Notes: generated from the letters alone by a model not told the origin. Positions 43,475 to 53,560 are shown, counted from the first letter of the stretch. The stretch is 64,000 nt of DNA from CBDCWT01 sp965223305 (GCA_965223305.1 CBDCWT010000031.1:69944-133943); one strand, 5' to 3'. Numbers and translations: made by a program.

Positions 43475-45277
43475 TCAGGTTAACGCATCCAATTCGCCGA
43501 CCAGTCGCTCGAAGTGTTCTAGCGCGGTGTCCACCGGTTCCGGACGTTCCATGTCGACGCCCGCATCGCGCAGCAGGTCGAGGGGAAACTTCGAACATCC
43601 CCCTTTGAGGAAGTTGAGGTAATCGGTCAACTCCTGTGACCCGCCCGTGAGGACGCGTTTGCTCAGCGCGATCGCTGCTGACAAACCCGTCGCATATTTG
43701 TAGACGTAGAAAGCCCGATAGAAGTGCGGGATGCGGAAGCACTCCAACGACAGTTCAGGATCGATCGCGAAGTCGGGTCCGAAGTAGGCGTCCAACAACT
43801 TGCGATACACGTCCTTGAAGGCCTCGACGGTGAGCGGCTCGCCGCTCTCCGCCAATTCGTGAATTGTCTTTTCGAATTCGGCGAACATCGTTTGGCGAAC
43901 GATCGTACCACGAATGCCGTCGATTTCTCGATTGATCAAGTACGCGCGGTGACGATCGTCACGCGCCCGTTCCAACATATAGTGACTCAGCAGCTGCTCG
44001 TTAAAAGTGCTGGCCACCTCCGCGACGAAGATCACATAGTCGTAGTACTCGAAGGGCTGGTTCTTAGCGGAGTAATAGGAGTGCATCGAGTGCCCGGCTT
44101 CGTGGGCCAGTGTAAAGACTTCGTCCAACACGTCGGGCTTGAAGTTCATCAGGATGTAGGGGTCACCATCAAACGAGCCGCAGCTGAAGGCACCGCTCTG
44201 CTTGCGCTGGTTGGGATAACGGTCGCACCACCGGCCGTTGAGCCCGCTTTCCAGCACACCACAATAGTCGCTTCCCAAGGGGGCCAGCGCAGCAACGACT
44301 TTCTTGGTCGCTTGTTTCCAGGTGTTGCGCGTTTTCAACTCGCTGAGAATTGGCACGTAGACGTCGTAGTGGTGGATTTCCTTCAGCTTCATCTTTCGCC
44401 GCCGTACGTCGTAGTAGCGATGGACCGACGGCAGGTGACGGCGCACGGAAGCAATCAAGTTGTCATAGACGGTTTGAGGGACATTGTCGCCGTGTAGGGC
44501 GGCGGATAACGCCCCATCGTAGCCCCGCGCTCGTGCGTAATAGACGTCCTTTTGAACAGAGCCACTCAGTGTGGCTGCCAAGGTGTTTTGATGTGCCTGG
44601 AACTGTTCGTAGTACTGATGGAAAGCGGTCCGTCGCACGCGCCGCTTTGGTGAAACGAGAAACTGGCTGAAGGTCGAGTTCGACAGCTCGACGAGGTCGC
44701 CCTCTTCATCGCGCAGCGAGCCGAAGGTGAGGTCGGCATCGAGCAATTGGCGAAAGGCCTTGCTCGCTGCTTGTGCCATCTCGCCTTGCATGGCAAGCAG
44801 CCGTTCCTCCTTCTTGCCCAGCGTGTACGGCTTATAGCGCAGGAGCCGCTCGACCAGCAACCGGTAAGGTCGCATCTCCTTGGCCGTCAGAAAAGTCTGC
44901 ATTTTCTTGGCCGAAATTGCCATGATCTCGGGTCGAATGAAGCTAGACGCCTCCGAAGCCTGTGTGGCCACGTTCTGAAAACGGCCCAGCATCCGCTGGT
45001 AGTCGCTGTTCGCCTGGTCCTGGGTGGATCGCAAGAAAGCATAGATGCCCAGCCTCTCCGCCTGACGGTCCAAACCGCTGTCAAAATTGAGACACTTTGC
45101 CAAAGCCTTGGCGCTGCTGCCCAGCTTGCCGCGAAATTCTTGATAACCAGGAATCTGCTTCTCGAACTTCTTGAACTCGCGTTCCCAAGCGGCGTCGCCG
45201 GAGACCAAACTGCTCAAATCCCACGTGTCCGCCGCCTTGACCTGACTCCGCTCGGGGAGCGTCTTCACCTTGCTCAT
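43475..45277 (-). CDS. pepF: Oligoendopeptidase F
   Basis: This 600-residue protein has the M3 peptidase zinc motif LAHEAGHSMHSYYS with downstream VAEVASTFNEQLL, and N-terminal M3 helical sequence (DTWDLSSLVSGDAAWEREFK). GDPYILMNFKP and FRIPHFYRAFYVYKYATGLS are also typical. Length matches the family (about 600). It hydrolyses oligopeptides of 7 to about 20 residues in the cytoplasm. It appears monocistronic. Confidence 0.92.
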   Translation of the reverse strand: MSKVKTLPERSQVKAADTWDLSSLVSGDAAWEREFKKFEKQIPGYQEFRGKLGSSAKALAKCLNFDSGLDRQAERLGIYAFLRSTQDQANSDYQRMLGRFQNVATQASEASSFIRPEIMAISAKKMQTFLTAKEMRPYRLLVERLLRYKPYTLGKKEERLLAMQGEMAQAASKAFRQLLDADLTFGSLRDEEGDLVELSNSTFSQFLVSPKRRVRRTAFHQYYEQFQAHQNTLAATLSGSVQKDVYYARARGYDGALSAALHGDNVPQTVYDNLIASVRRHLPSVHRYYDVRRRKMKLKEIHHYDVYVPILSELKTRNTWKQATKKVVAALAPLGSDYCGVLESGLNGRWCDRYPNQRKQSGAFSCGSFDGDPYILMNFKPDVLDEVFTLAHEAGHSMHSYYSAKNQPFEYYDYVIFVAEVASTFNEQLLSHYMLERARDDRHRAYLINREIDGIRGTIVRQTMFAEFEKTIHELAESGEPLTVEAFKDVYRKLLDAYFGPDFAIDPELSLECFRIPHFYRAFYVYKYATGLSAAIALSKRVLTGGSQELTDYLNFLKGGCSKFPLDLLRDAGVDMERPEPVDTALEHFERLVGELDALT

Positions 45278-45362
45278 GTAAATCGGATCCTCTATTGGTG
45301 CAAGTTAGGAGTCGCCATCCATCAGTTGCCCGATAGACTTCAAAAAGTCGTGCCCGGGTGGC

Positions 45363-46475
45363 TCACCGCGGTTCCTCGGGGATGGCCACCCAACGTCGCT
45401 CGGCGTGCGACTGCAACACGGAGTCGGCGACGACCTGCGCCCGCAGACCGTCGTAAAAGCTGGGAACCGCATCGCGTTCTGCGAGGATCGCCGTGACAAA
45501 CTCCCAGACGAGGTCGTAGCGGAAAACGGTCGCCGGCTCACCCGTGGCGGGGTCCCGCGGACTCTCGGCCGGCTTGAGCCACTCGTCAGGCACGTCAACC
45601 GCAGCTAGATCACTGCCCGTTTTTCCCAGCAAGATGGTGTTCGGCTCGTGCAGCCGATAGACCGCCGAGCCTTCCGATCCATTGACTTCGGCCCACTCAT
45701 GCCCAAACCCGTTGCGATGGTAACCCTTCGCCAGCGTCGTGCCCTCCCAAACGCCCACCGCACCACTGGTGAACTCGCCGATCAGGCAGGACCAATCATC
45801 CACCTCCGAGGGAGGACAGGCCTGGCCATCCGTGGTGCGGTCGCGGGCCGCAAAATTTGCCACCGCGCCGCTGACCTGTGCAATCGGTCCCAGCAGATCC
45901 ATCGCGAAGTCGATCCGATGAATCGTCATGTCAAAAAGATCACCAGCCCCCGCTTGCTCCCGGTACTGCCGCCAGCCCCAACTGGTTTCTGGCCCGTCCA
46001 GAAAACGCTGACTGCGGAAATGCCGTGGGACACCCAACTGGCCGCAATCCAGTAGGTCCTTCAGATACCTCATCGCTGGCGCAAATCGATACGTGAATGC
46101 GGTCATGTGAACCACTTCCGCGGCGCGCGCCGCGTGGTACACCGCTCGCACCTCATCAGCACGAAGCCCGAGTGGCTTTTCGCACATCACATGCTTGCCC
46201 GCGCGGATCGCCGCCTCGGCGATCGGGCAGTGGGTGTAGTTCGGAGTGGCGATGATCAGCGCGTCGACGTCCGAGGCTTGGCAAATCTCCCGGTAGTCCT
46301 CGCTGCCGCGCTCGAGCGACCACTCCGATAGACGCCGGGCCAACAGCTCGGGGTTCTGGTCGCAAACAGCCACCAGCTCGGCACGAGCGTCCAGACGGAT
46401 CGCCGGAACGTGGTGGTAGTCGCTGACCGCCCCCGCACCCACAATCGCAATCCTTACAGGTTCCCTAACCGTCAC
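45363..46475 (-). CDS. Gfo/Idh/MocA-family oxidoreductase
   Basis: I place the start at the GTG near 46475, preceded by GGGGGT; an ATG at 46523 is possible. The N-terminal NAD(P) fold reads RIAIVGAGAVSDYHHVPAIR, with CDQNPELLARRLSEW and the catalytic-type HVMCEKPLGL (EKP motif). The C-terminal alpha/beta domain contains TIHRIDFAMDLLGP. Members oxidise or reduce sugars and related polyols with NAD(P). The specific substrate is unknown; this family is strongly expanded in planctomycetes. Confidence 0.88.
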   Translation of the reverse strand: MTVREPVRIAIVGAGAVSDYHHVPAIRLDARAELVAVCDQNPELLARRLSEWSLERGSEDYREICQASDVDALIIATPNYTHCPIAEAAIRAGKHVMCEKPLGLRADEVRAVYHAARAAEVVHMTAFTYRFAPAMRYLKDLLDCGQLGVPRHFRSQRFLDGPETSWGWRQYREQAGAGDLFDMTIHRIDFAMDLLGPIAQVSGAVANFAARDRTTDGQACPPSEVDDWSCLIGEFTSGAVGVWEGTTLAKGYHRNGFGHEWAEVNGSEGSAVYRLHEPNTILLGKTGSDLAAVDVPDEWLKPAESPRDPATGEPATVFRYDLVWEFVTAILAERDAVPSFYDGLRAQVVADSVLQSHAERRWVAIPEEPR

Positions 46476-46759
46476 TGCTGACCCCCGTCCGCTACAAAGC
46501 TGTGTCTTGTCCGATTCCTCCATTCACAACCCGAGCAACTTAAAGGGTTTACGCTTTGCGGACAAGACTAGATGCACCGCCCTGCATACAATGACCCGGG
46601 TCTGAAAAAAGCCTGGCAACCCCCAAAGAGGGGTGTGCGGTCAGGAGCGAAAATCTTAAATTGACTGGCTGCCGGTTTGTTACAATGGCCCGGACGGCGG
46701 CAAGACTACTCGTCGACGATGCGCGATGAGCACCACAACCCTTTTAAAACATGTATCGC

Positions 46760-47539
46760 ATGTGCATTCTAGCAATTCAATATCAGTTAGTCCCCGAGAC
46801 TCCGATTTTGGTGGCTGCTAACCGCGAGGAGTTTTACGAACGAAAGAGTCTGCCGCCTTCAATTCAATCTGGAAAGCCGCGCGTCTTGTGTGGGTTGGAC
46901 CAGGAAGCTGGTGGTACTTGGCTGGGCGTCAACCAGCACGGCTTGTTCGTCGCCGCTTGCAATCGGCTCAGAGCTTCGGTGCCGGTGGCGCCTCGTTCGC
47001 GTGGTGTTTTGTGTCGTGAACTGTTGCGCAGTGGCTCTGCCCGCCGCGCGGTAGATGTGGCTCTCGATGAGATTTCGGGCGGCCAATACGATGGCGTGAA
47101 CTTTGTGGTCGCGGACGCCGAGAGCGGCTGGGTGGTTCACGGCGGGGACGACTATGAAGCCGTTCGGCTGGACGAAGGCCTCAGCATCATTGGAAACAAC
47201 GATGTCAACGATCCTCGCGACGAGCGCGTGAAATTGGCGCATCGCCTGCTAACACTTCAGACACTTGACTCGCCAGTCAAGTTCTTGGCTGTGGCGAGTA
47301 AAGTTTTCGCGCGTCCGACTTCAGCTCCCGGACGCCCCAGCATGGTCGTTCGCGGCGACGAGCGTGGCACGGTGAGTTCGACGCTGTTGGCCCTGGGCGT
47401 GAAGCCGCGTGATGCCATCTACCAGTACGCAGATGGCGCTCCGGATCGAGCGAAATACGAAGATTTCTCGCCGCTGCTGCGTGATATCTTGAGCCGCGGC
47501 ATTCGCGAGGCGCGGACCAAGGTCCGAGCGCGGGCCTAG
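46760..47539 (+). CDS. NRDE (TANGO2-like) family protein
   Basis: This 259-residue protein uses the ATG at 46760, giving MCILAIQYQ, the usual Cys2-containing start of the family (an upstream in-frame ATG at 46751 exists). It has the NRDE-like VAANREEFYERKSLP, GTWLGVNQHGLFVAACN, and further conserved FVVADAESGWVV. Upstream, TTGACT and TACAAT near 46662-46687 may be promoter boxes with short spacing. Biochemical role of this family is not settled. Confidence 0.8.
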   Translation: MCILAIQYQLVPETPILVAANREEFYERKSLPPSIQSGKPRVLCGLDQEAGGTWLGVNQHGLFVAACNRLRASVPVAPRSRGVLCRELLRSGSARRAVDVALDEISGGQYDGVNFVVADAESGWVVHGGDDYEAVRLDEGLSIIGNNDVNDPRDERVKLAHRLLTLQTLDSPVKFLAVASKVFARPTSAPGRPSMVVRGDERGTVSSTLLALGVKPRDAIYQYADGAPDRAKYEDFSPLLRDILSRGIREARTKVRARA

Positions 47540-47563
47540 CCGCCTAACGTCTGATTCACTCTC

Positions 47564-48622
47564 GTGCGTCACGGCTCAAAACTCGATCCTCAAAATCGGT
47601 TTGAGAGCTATCATCGAGAACTCGACATGGAGCATGTCGAGTGGGATGTGGAATACCTTCGAGACATCGAGAATCGAAGCATCGAGTACATTCCCGACTC
47701 GTCGAAGACGATCGTCGCCCAGAACAACTCGCCTGACGTTCCGTTTCGGTACAGCGTCAACCCTTACCGCGGGTGCATCCACGCGTGTTCTTACTGCTAC
47801 GCCCGTTCGAGCCACGAGTATCTCGGATACAACGCCGGTCTGGATTTCGAAACCAAGATCGTAGTCAAGCACCAGGCGCCAGCTCTGTTCCGAGATTTTT
47901 TGGCGAGAGATGTTTGGAAACCTGAGCCGATTGTGTTTTCGGGGGTAACAGACTGTTTTCAACCGGCAGAGCGTCAGTTCAGACTAACCAGGGAGTGTCT
48001 CGAAGTGGCGATGGAGTGCCACCAGCCGATTGGCATCGTCACAAAGAATGCACTCGTGCTGCGTGACTTGGAAATACTGCAGGGTATGGCAGCGAACCAA
48101 CTCGTCCACGTGTTTGTTTCGGTGAACTCGCTCGATGCTCAACTTGCACGTGACATGGAACCTCGGACCAGTATCCCGGCAGCCAGGATTCGAACCATCA
48201 GAATGCTGGCCGACGCAGGTGTTCCCGTGGGCGTCATGGTGGCACCGATCATTCCCGGTTTGAACGACTCTGAAGTCCCGTCCGTGCTCAAGGCGGCAAG
48301 CGACGCAGGTGCAACGGTGGCAAGTTACGTGCTGCTGAGGCTTCCTTCGACTGTAGAGCCCGTGTTTAAAGAGTGGCTTGAACGGACACAGCCGCTCAAG
48401 GCAGAGCGGGTGCTGGGCCTCGTGCGGGAAACTCGCGAAGGAAAGCTGAGCAGCTCGACTTGGGGTGAACGCATGGTCGGAACCGGCACGATCGCCGACC
48501 AGATCCGGCAGATGTTTGGCCTGTTCAAGCAGAAACTCGGCTTGGATCGAAAGCTGCCCCCGCAGAACTGCAGCTCATTCCGCCCCCCAGTTCCAAGCTC
48601 GGGCCAGCGACGACTTTTCTAA
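47564..48622 (+). CDS. PA0069-type radical SAM protein
   Basis: This 352-residue protein starts with GTG 47564. It has the radical SAM motif RGCIHACSYCYARSSHEYLG (CxxxCxxC), then FSGVTDCFQPAERQFRLTR and VTKNALVLRDLEIL, as in the PA0069/SplB-like group. It binds a [4Fe-4S] cluster and SAM, but the substrate is not known. It follows the NRDE gene by 24 bases and is likely co-transcribed with it. The extreme C-terminus (SSFRPPVPSSGQRRLF) matches the family ending RRLF. Confidence 0.87.
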   Translation: MRHGSKLDPQNRFESYHRELDMEHVEWDVEYLRDIENRSIEYIPDSSKTIVAQNNSPDVPFRYSVNPYRGCIHACSYCYARSSHEYLGYNAGLDFETKIVVKHQAPALFRDFLARDVWKPEPIVFSGVTDCFQPAERQFRLTRECLEVAMECHQPIGIVTKNALVLRDLEILQGMAANQLVHVFVSVNSLDAQLARDMEPRTSIPAARIRTIRMLADAGVPVGVMVAPIIPGLNDSEVPSVLKAASDAGATVASYVLLRLPSTVEPVFKEWLERTQPLKAERVLGLVRETREGKLSSSTWGERMVGTGTIADQIRQMFGLFKQKLGLDRKLPPQNCSSFRPPVPSSGQRRLF

Positions 48623-48669
48623 ATAGCGGAGCGTGACTCTATGGCATCAGAGCGAGTAGCGCGTAGCGC

Positions 48670-48852
48670 GTAGGCCGGAACAAGCGGCGCAAAGAGCGTT
48701 CGTTAGCGAACGATTTTCCGCCGCGCTGTTCCGGCGGCACGCGCTGGCCGGTGCTCGACACGAAAACGCCTCAGACCTAGTTCCGCCGGAACGGCGCGGC
48801 GGTCACGTGCCGCGAGAAATCAACATCTCTTCCGCCGCTTGTTCCGGCCTAC
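48670..48852. repeat. Long palindromic repeat GTAGGCCGGAACAAGCGGCG, copy 2
   Basis: Starts GTAGGCCGGAACAAGCGGCG and ends CCGCTTGTTCCGGCCTAC, with internal GCGCTGTTCCGGCGGC / GCCGGAACGGCGCGGCG arms. A partial extra TTGTTCCGGCCTAC follows to about 48873. It separates two convergent genes and could act as a bidirectional terminator. Confidence 0.75.
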
Positions 48853-48879
48853 AACTACTTGTTCCGGCCTACAACTTTT

Positions 48880-49245
48880 CTAGGAGTCTTTGAGCTCCAC
48901 CGGAATCTGATCGATCTTCGCGGCTAGGATGAAGTCGTTCTCGCTGAGGCCGCCGATCGCGTGCGTCCACAGCTCAATCGAGAGATTGCGGTAACCCTCC
49001 AAATGCAGATCCGGATGGTGACCGTCCTCTTCAGCGACCGCCGCGATTCGATGAAAGAAATCCATGCCTGCCATGAAGTGCCGGACGGTCCAGTCTTTGC
49101 GAATGCGTTGTCCATCGTGGGTCAGGTACCATCCCTCCAGCTGCTGGAGCTGCTGTTGGGATTCGTCTAGCGTACATGGATCGACTCCGCCCTCGCAGGG
49201 CTTGCATTTCTTGGCGACGAGTTGTCTTGGGTTTTGGATTTCCAT
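48880..49245 (-). CDS. 4a-hydroxytetrahydrobiopterin dehydratase (PCD)
   Basis: This 121-residue protein has the PCD/DCoH signature EEDGHHPDLHLEGYRNLSIE with preceding WTVRHFMAGMDFFHRIAAVA and a C-terminal HAIGGLSENDFILAAKID. The His-His-Pro-Asp motif is the active site. It regenerates the pterin cofactor of aromatic amino acid hydroxylases. Cys17 and Cys24 in the N-terminal KPCEGG region match PCD homologues. The hydroxylase itself is not in the window. Confidence 0.92.
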   Translation of the reverse strand: MEIQNPRQLVAKKCKPCEGGVDPCTLDESQQQLQQLEGWYLTHDGQRIRKDWTVRHFMAGMDFFHRIAAVAEEDGHHPDLHLEGYRNLSIELWTHAIGGLSENDFILAAKIDQIPVELKDS

Positions 49246-49270
49246 GGTCTTCTCTTCGCAAAGGCTGGGA

Positions 49271-49840
49271 TCACGCTGTTTGACGAGGCCCGACTCCTAG
49301 GAGCTCGGCCGCCGGGGTCATCGCATCGATAACGAATTGTATGTGTTCGTTCAAGTCGACGTTGAGGTCCTCTGCGCCGCGCACCAGGTCGTCGCGGTTG
49401 ATCGCCGCAGCGAAACTCTTCTGTTTCATCTTCTTTCGCACGCTCTTGGCTCGCATGCCGAGGATGCCTTCGGGTCGGACCATTGCACAGGCAGTCACGA
49501 ATCCGGCCAGCTCGTCACATGCATAGAGCGTCTTGTCCAGTTTCGAAATGCGAGGGCAATCTTCCAGGTAGTCTGCATGCGACTTGATGGCATAGATAAC
49601 GTCCTCGGGATATCCCCGCTCTTGTAGGATGGCGGATCCTTGCAACGGGTGGTGCGGCGGGTCAGGCCAACGTTCGTAGTCGAAATCGTGCAGCAACCCG
49701 ACTATGCCCCACTTCTCCTCATCCTCACCGAATCGCCGAGCGTAGGCGCGCAAGCAGACCTCGACAGCGAGCATATGGCGTCGCAAGCTTTCACTTTGAG
49801 TGTATTCGCAGACTAGCGAATAGGCTTCGTCACGAGTCAT
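49271..49840 (-). CDS. HD-domain (HDIG-like) hydrolase
   Basis: This 189-residue protein has the HD metal motif in GLLHDFDYERWPDPPHHPLQ, an upstream His (RHMLAVE) and downstream KSHADYL, as in HDIG-type phosphohydrolases. Its reaction is unknown; members act on nucleotides or phosphoesters. It lies 25 bases upstream of the PhhB gene in the same direction, so they are likely an operon. Confidence 0.83.
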   Translation of the reverse strand: MTRDEAYSLVCEYTQSESLRRHMLAVEVCLRAYARRFGEDEEKWGIVGLLHDFDYERWPDPPHHPLQGSAILQERGYPEDVIYAIKSHADYLEDCPRISKLDKTLYACDELAGFVTACAMVRPEGILGMRAKSVRKKMKQKSFAAAINRDDLVRGAEDLNVDLNEHIQFVIDAMTPAAELLGVGPRQTA

Positions 49841-49859
49841 GACCGCAGAGGTGTAAGGC

Positions 49860-51482
49860 TCACGTTTCGATCACACGACGCGGCGGATCCGGCTTGTCCT
49901 TGACCTCTTGCATTTCGCGCCACGGCTTACGTTGCTTGTAGCTCTCCAACTCCTGCTGAAGCTGCTCGAGCTGCTCCTTGAGGTCAGTCTTGCCTTTCTC
50001 GACAGCATCCGTCGACCACTTCACGGCCCTTTCGAAATCACCCGCTTCCGCGTAAGCGGCGGCCAGTGTGCTGAGGATGTGGGCCCGCTCGAAATTGGTC
50101 ACCTCACACGCCTTTTTGGCCAGTACGATCGCCCGCGTGCCGTCACGGACGTCGTCCACAGGAGAGGTCGCCAGGACCCAAGCCAGATTGTTCAGAATCC
50201 CGTCATCCTCCGGCTGCAATTCGAGCGCAGCGCTGTAGTCATCAATCGCTTCGGCGTGCTTGCCGACACTCAGCAGGGCGTCGGCTCGGGTGCGCAGAGC
50301 TCGCCAATTGGCGTCATCGTCTTCGATGATCTCTGTTGTCAATTTGATTGCCTTGCTCGGCCGCTGGTCGTAGTTGTAGAACGTTGCCAACTGCAACTTC
50401 AGATCCACACGGTTCGGCACGCGAGCCACGACCTGCTGCAAATCCGAAATGGCTTCGCGAAACCGTTTGTCCGCCGCAGCGATGAGACTGCGCAGCAGGA
50501 CGGCTTCCAGGGAATCCGGTTTTATCCGCAAGTACTGCTCGACATCGGCGCGGGCCGTTGGTAGGTCGTCCGCAAAGTAGTGCAATCGCGCCCGCATCAA
50601 CAAGGCATTGCTGGAGGGCTCCAATTCGAGAGCCTTGTCCAAATCCGCGATCGCCTTCTCGAGTTCTTGTTGCTCTTGGTAGATTCCCGCCCGAAGGATG
50701 TAGTTCGTTGGTTCGTTCGGGGCCAACTCGATGGCCTTTTCGACATGTTCGTGGGCAAGTTCGTAGCGCTTCAAGTTGGCAAGCGCTTCGGCGAGCGCCT
50801 GGAGAACCGGAACGTTGTCGCGGTCGTTTTCGAGCAACTTCTCGAGGTCGTGTACTGCCTCTTCGATCCGGCCGCCTTCGCGATGGACCGCAGCGCGCAG
50901 TTGCCAGGCCTTTGTATGCGTGGGATCCGCTTTGATCGCGGCGTCCAAATCGGCCAAGCGATCCTCCGCTTTATCCCGCAGCCGGGCGCGGTAGAGCAGC
51001 GCCTCCGAACGTTGACGGTCGTCCGCCGACAGCTCGAGGGCTCTGTCGATAGCCGATCTGGCTTTCTTACGACCATCCCGGTGCAAAGCATAGAGCCTGG
51101 CTAACAAGACATGAGCCTCCCGGAACTCGTCGTCGAGTTGCACCAACTTTTCCAGATCGTTGACAGCAATCGCCCGAATTGCCTCCAACCGAGCTGGACG
51201 TCGCTGCTGATCGAAGATGAGCCCGGCGTGGTGCGACCCATGTTGCCAGAGTGCGCTGACCAGCAATCGCTTGGCGAACGCGGTGCTGTTTTCGTCCAGC
51301 CCCTTGCTCAGCGCGGACTCGCACAGCTCGATAATACGTTGGATGTCCTGGGGGCGCTCCGCGTTCACCCGCAGCCGAGTCGCCTGGTCCAAATCGGCTT
51401 GGCCTTCGCTTTGAGCGTAGGCGACTTCCGCGATACCTGACAACAGAGCGAGCCACAACACCACGGGCACAGCGCGATTCAT
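49860..51482 (-). CDS. Exported TPR-repeat protein
   Basis: The open frame starts at 51545, but the ATG at 51482 has GGGAG at 9-base spacing and begins a signal peptide (MNRAVPVVLWLALLSGIAEV), so I take it (540 residues). At least ten TPR units follow, such as LEKAIADLDKALELEPSSNA, HVEKAIELAPNEPTNYI and LQQVVARVPNRVDLKL. The C-terminus has a coiled-coil-like charged helix (EKGKTDLKEQLEQLQQEL). Likely a periplasmic scaffold; specific role unknown. Confidence 0.85.
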   Translation of the reverse strand: MNRAVPVVLWLALLSGIAEVAYAQSEGQADLDQATRLRVNAERPQDIQRIIELCESALSKGLDENSTAFAKRLLVSALWQHGSHHAGLIFDQQRRPARLEAIRAIAVNDLEKLVQLDDEFREAHVLLARLYALHRDGRKKARSAIDRALELSADDRQRSEALLYRARLRDKAEDRLADLDAAIKADPTHTKAWQLRAAVHREGGRIEEAVHDLEKLLENDRDNVPVLQALAEALANLKRYELAHEHVEKAIELAPNEPTNYILRAGIYQEQQELEKAIADLDKALELEPSSNALLMRARLHYFADDLPTARADVEQYLRIKPDSLEAVLLRSLIAAADKRFREAISDLQQVVARVPNRVDLKLQLATFYNYDQRPSKAIKLTTEIIEDDDANWRALRTRADALLSVGKHAEAIDDYSAALELQPEDDGILNNLAWVLATSPVDDVRDGTRAIVLAKKACEVTNFERAHILSTLAAAYAEAGDFERAVKWSTDAVEKGKTDLKEQLEQLQQELESYKQRKPWREMQEVKDKPDPPRRVIET

Positions 51483-51612
51483 CGAAACAGCTCCCTGGAG
51501 GTTACCGACCGAATAGGTGCTAGCACACAACGACGCACGCTTCATTATGCCGTATTAGCGGCTCCCACGCTATCCGAGTACGCCTTGGCAGGCAGCTGTG
51601 CAGCGTAGACGG

Positions 51613-53151
51613 CTAATGGTCGGGCTCGGTGCGTTTCACAACCAGCACCGTCCATTCAGCTGTCGACTCATCGCCGCAGGAATGGGGCAGCGCGGCGCGG
51701 ACAGCTGCCGCCAACTGTTCGGCGGACCCTGCGCGGCGCGCGGCGAGAAAGCTCAGATCGGGAAGTTGTCGATTTGAGTCACTATTTAGAATCACAATCG
51801 CCTCACCCTCGCGGAGCTCTTCTTCGCAGAGTACCGATTGGTGATACGGTTCGGTGCCTAACGGTGGCGACGTCGAAGTCAGCGGCTGGACACCGCCGGC
51901 GCGTACCAGGCAAGCGTGCGTGTGGCCCGCCGATGCATACATCAATTCGCCGCTGTCGGGCCCGATTGTGGCATAGAAAAGCGAGGCGAACTGTCCGCCC
52001 GCCGAGCAGTTCCAAAATGTCTCGTTGACCCGGGTTACCAGTTCCGTAGCGTTTGACGTCTGCTCGCCGTGCGAGCGTACGATGCTCTGTAGCGAAGCCG
52101 TCGTCAGCGCGGATTCGAGCAGCGTACCGTCGGCGCTTCCTAACGCAATCGCCAGTGAACCGTCGGGAGGGACAAACCAATCGTAAAACGCGCTGCCTAA
52201 GAGCTCCGTCGAGTGAATTGCGCCTGCCAATTGCCACCCGTCCAGCAACGGTTTGACATTTGGTAGCCGATCGTGCTGCCAGCGAGCCGCTCGTGCCAAC
52301 TGCCGGTCAAGCTGTTTGGATGAAACGCAGTCGCTCAGCAAGATCTCGCGCTGGAGCTCTGCGGCGATGCGACCGGCGATGATCTCAATCAAGTTGGTTT
52401 GCTCGGAAGTGAATGGGCGAACGTGGTCGCAGAAAACCCATAGCGTTCCGAGCGGCTCGGAAGGACTTGAAACAGGGACGCAGACTGCCGCTGGAAACTC
52501 TTCGGGAACGCGCCAGTGAGGCAGCATCGACGTATCTTCGATCACAACTGCATGGCCAACGAGCGCTTCGAGGTCGGCCACCGCTCCGCGCAATGGTCGT
52601 GCCGGCTCGAGCAGCCGCCGGGGGTCGAGACCCCAGAACGCACGGAGCTTCAACTGGGTGGTGGCTTCGTCCAGCGCATAGAACGCCGCTACCTGGCAAC
52701 CAACGGCTTCCGCGCCGCCCTTTAAAACAGCCTCCAGCCTCAACGCTAAGTGCGCCTCTTCGTCCTGTCGTGGAGTCACCGGCACGCCGGCGGCCAACTC
52801 CGCCTCGCGGCACAGCAACTCTTGCCGAGTTCGTGTCAGCTCGTCCAGAAACTCAGCGAAAGAGCCAGCAAGCTCTTGAGCTGCCGCGTGAGCGATTGGT
52901 GGTTGAGCGTCCGACGCAGTGTCCGCCGCCGGGGGAGACACCGAGATCGAAAACCGGGACAGGTTGCGGGGCTCGACCTCCGCTGCAGAAAACCCCCCAG
53001 CAAGGGGCTCGAGTGACAACTGCCAGCCTGTCGCCTGCTGAAATGACTGACAGAAAGCGCGCAAGCCTTGAATCTCCTCGGCGTCGGGCAGGGTAGGCCG
53101 AGGCGTCTCCTCAATGTGCAACCGAAGATAGTCAGGAAACTCGTTAGACAC
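51613..53151 (-). CDS. GAF-SpoIIE-type PP2C phosphatase
   Basis: The frame extends to 53436, but the upstream codons encode intergenic repeat sequence (AAKFWRIRLQ), so the GTG at 53151, with GGAG 7 bases before it, is the likely start (512 residues). A GAF-like domain (GCQVAAFYALDEATTQLKLR to IIAGRIAAELQREILL) precedes a SpoIIE/PP2C domain (LAGAIHSTELLGSAFYDWFV, ASLFYATIGPDSGELMYASA, GHTHACLVRAGGVQPL). Such proteins dephosphorylate anti-sigma antagonist proteins in response to a sensed ligand. It has no obvious partner nearby. Confidence 0.85.
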   Translation of the reverse strand: MSNEFPDYLRLHIEETPRPTLPDAEEIQGLRAFCQSFQQATGWQLSLEPLAGGFSAAEVEPRNLSRFSISVSPPAADTASDAQPPIAHAAAQELAGSFAEFLDELTRTRQELLCREAELAAGVPVTPRQDEEAHLALRLEAVLKGGAEAVGCQVAAFYALDEATTQLKLRAFWGLDPRRLLEPARPLRGAVADLEALVGHAVVIEDTSMLPHWRVPEEFPAAVCVPVSSPSEPLGTLWVFCDHVRPFTSEQTNLIEIIAGRIAAELQREILLSDCVSSKQLDRQLARAARWQHDRLPNVKPLLDGWQLAGAIHSTELLGSAFYDWFVPPDGSLAIALGSADGTLLESALTTASLQSIVRSHGEQTSNATELVTRVNETFWNCSAGGQFASLFYATIGPDSGELMYASAGHTHACLVRAGGVQPLTSTSPPLGTEPYHQSVLCEEELREGEAIVILNSDSNRQLPDLSFLAARRAGSAEQLAAAVRAALPHSCGDESTAEWTVLVVKRTEPDH

Positions 53152-53384
53152 AGGTTGTCTCCACTCAAGGCGTCCCGATGACGTCCCCCAGTCCGTGGAG
53201 TCAACTCGATCGGCGAGTTCCTGCTGGCGGCGTCCTAGTGCCAGCAGAAAATACCATCGTCCGAACGGTGTTCCTTTCTCTATCGCTTCACAAGATTCCG
53301 CCCTTTGACCAGAAGGGCCAGCCGTAACAGCACCTGCAAACGGAAAAACCCGCGAGGATTCGGAGGCGTCGCCGTTGACGATTA

Positions 53385-53530
53385 CTTGTAGCCGAATTCG
53401 CCAGAATTTGGCCGCAATGGCGGTCGACCAAGCCAAACTCTGGTGAGTTCGGCTACGACCAAACTCTGGTGAGTTCAGCTGCCTCCGAAGAGTTCGGCTA
53501 CTGCGGCTCGCGCGCGAGTTCGGCTACGAA
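53385..53530. repeat. Cluster of TAGCCGAACTCGCC repeats
   Basis: At least five copies or variants (TAGCCGAATTCGCCAGAATT, CCAAACTCTGGTGAGTTCGG and others) lie in both orientations. They overlap the unused 5' end of the phosphatase frame. Confidence 0.7.
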
Positions 53531-53560
53531 CGGGTAGCGGCTGAACGTCGGGGAAAGTCC

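Noticed and set aside
43724..45496. Plus-strand ORFs of 257 and 249 codons
   Set aside because: They lie opposite pepF and have no recognisable domain.
46600..46660. Riboswitch or terminator at the CCCCCAAAGAGGGG hairpin upstream of the NRDE gene
   Set aside because: Short stem, no U-run and no match to a riboswitch I know.
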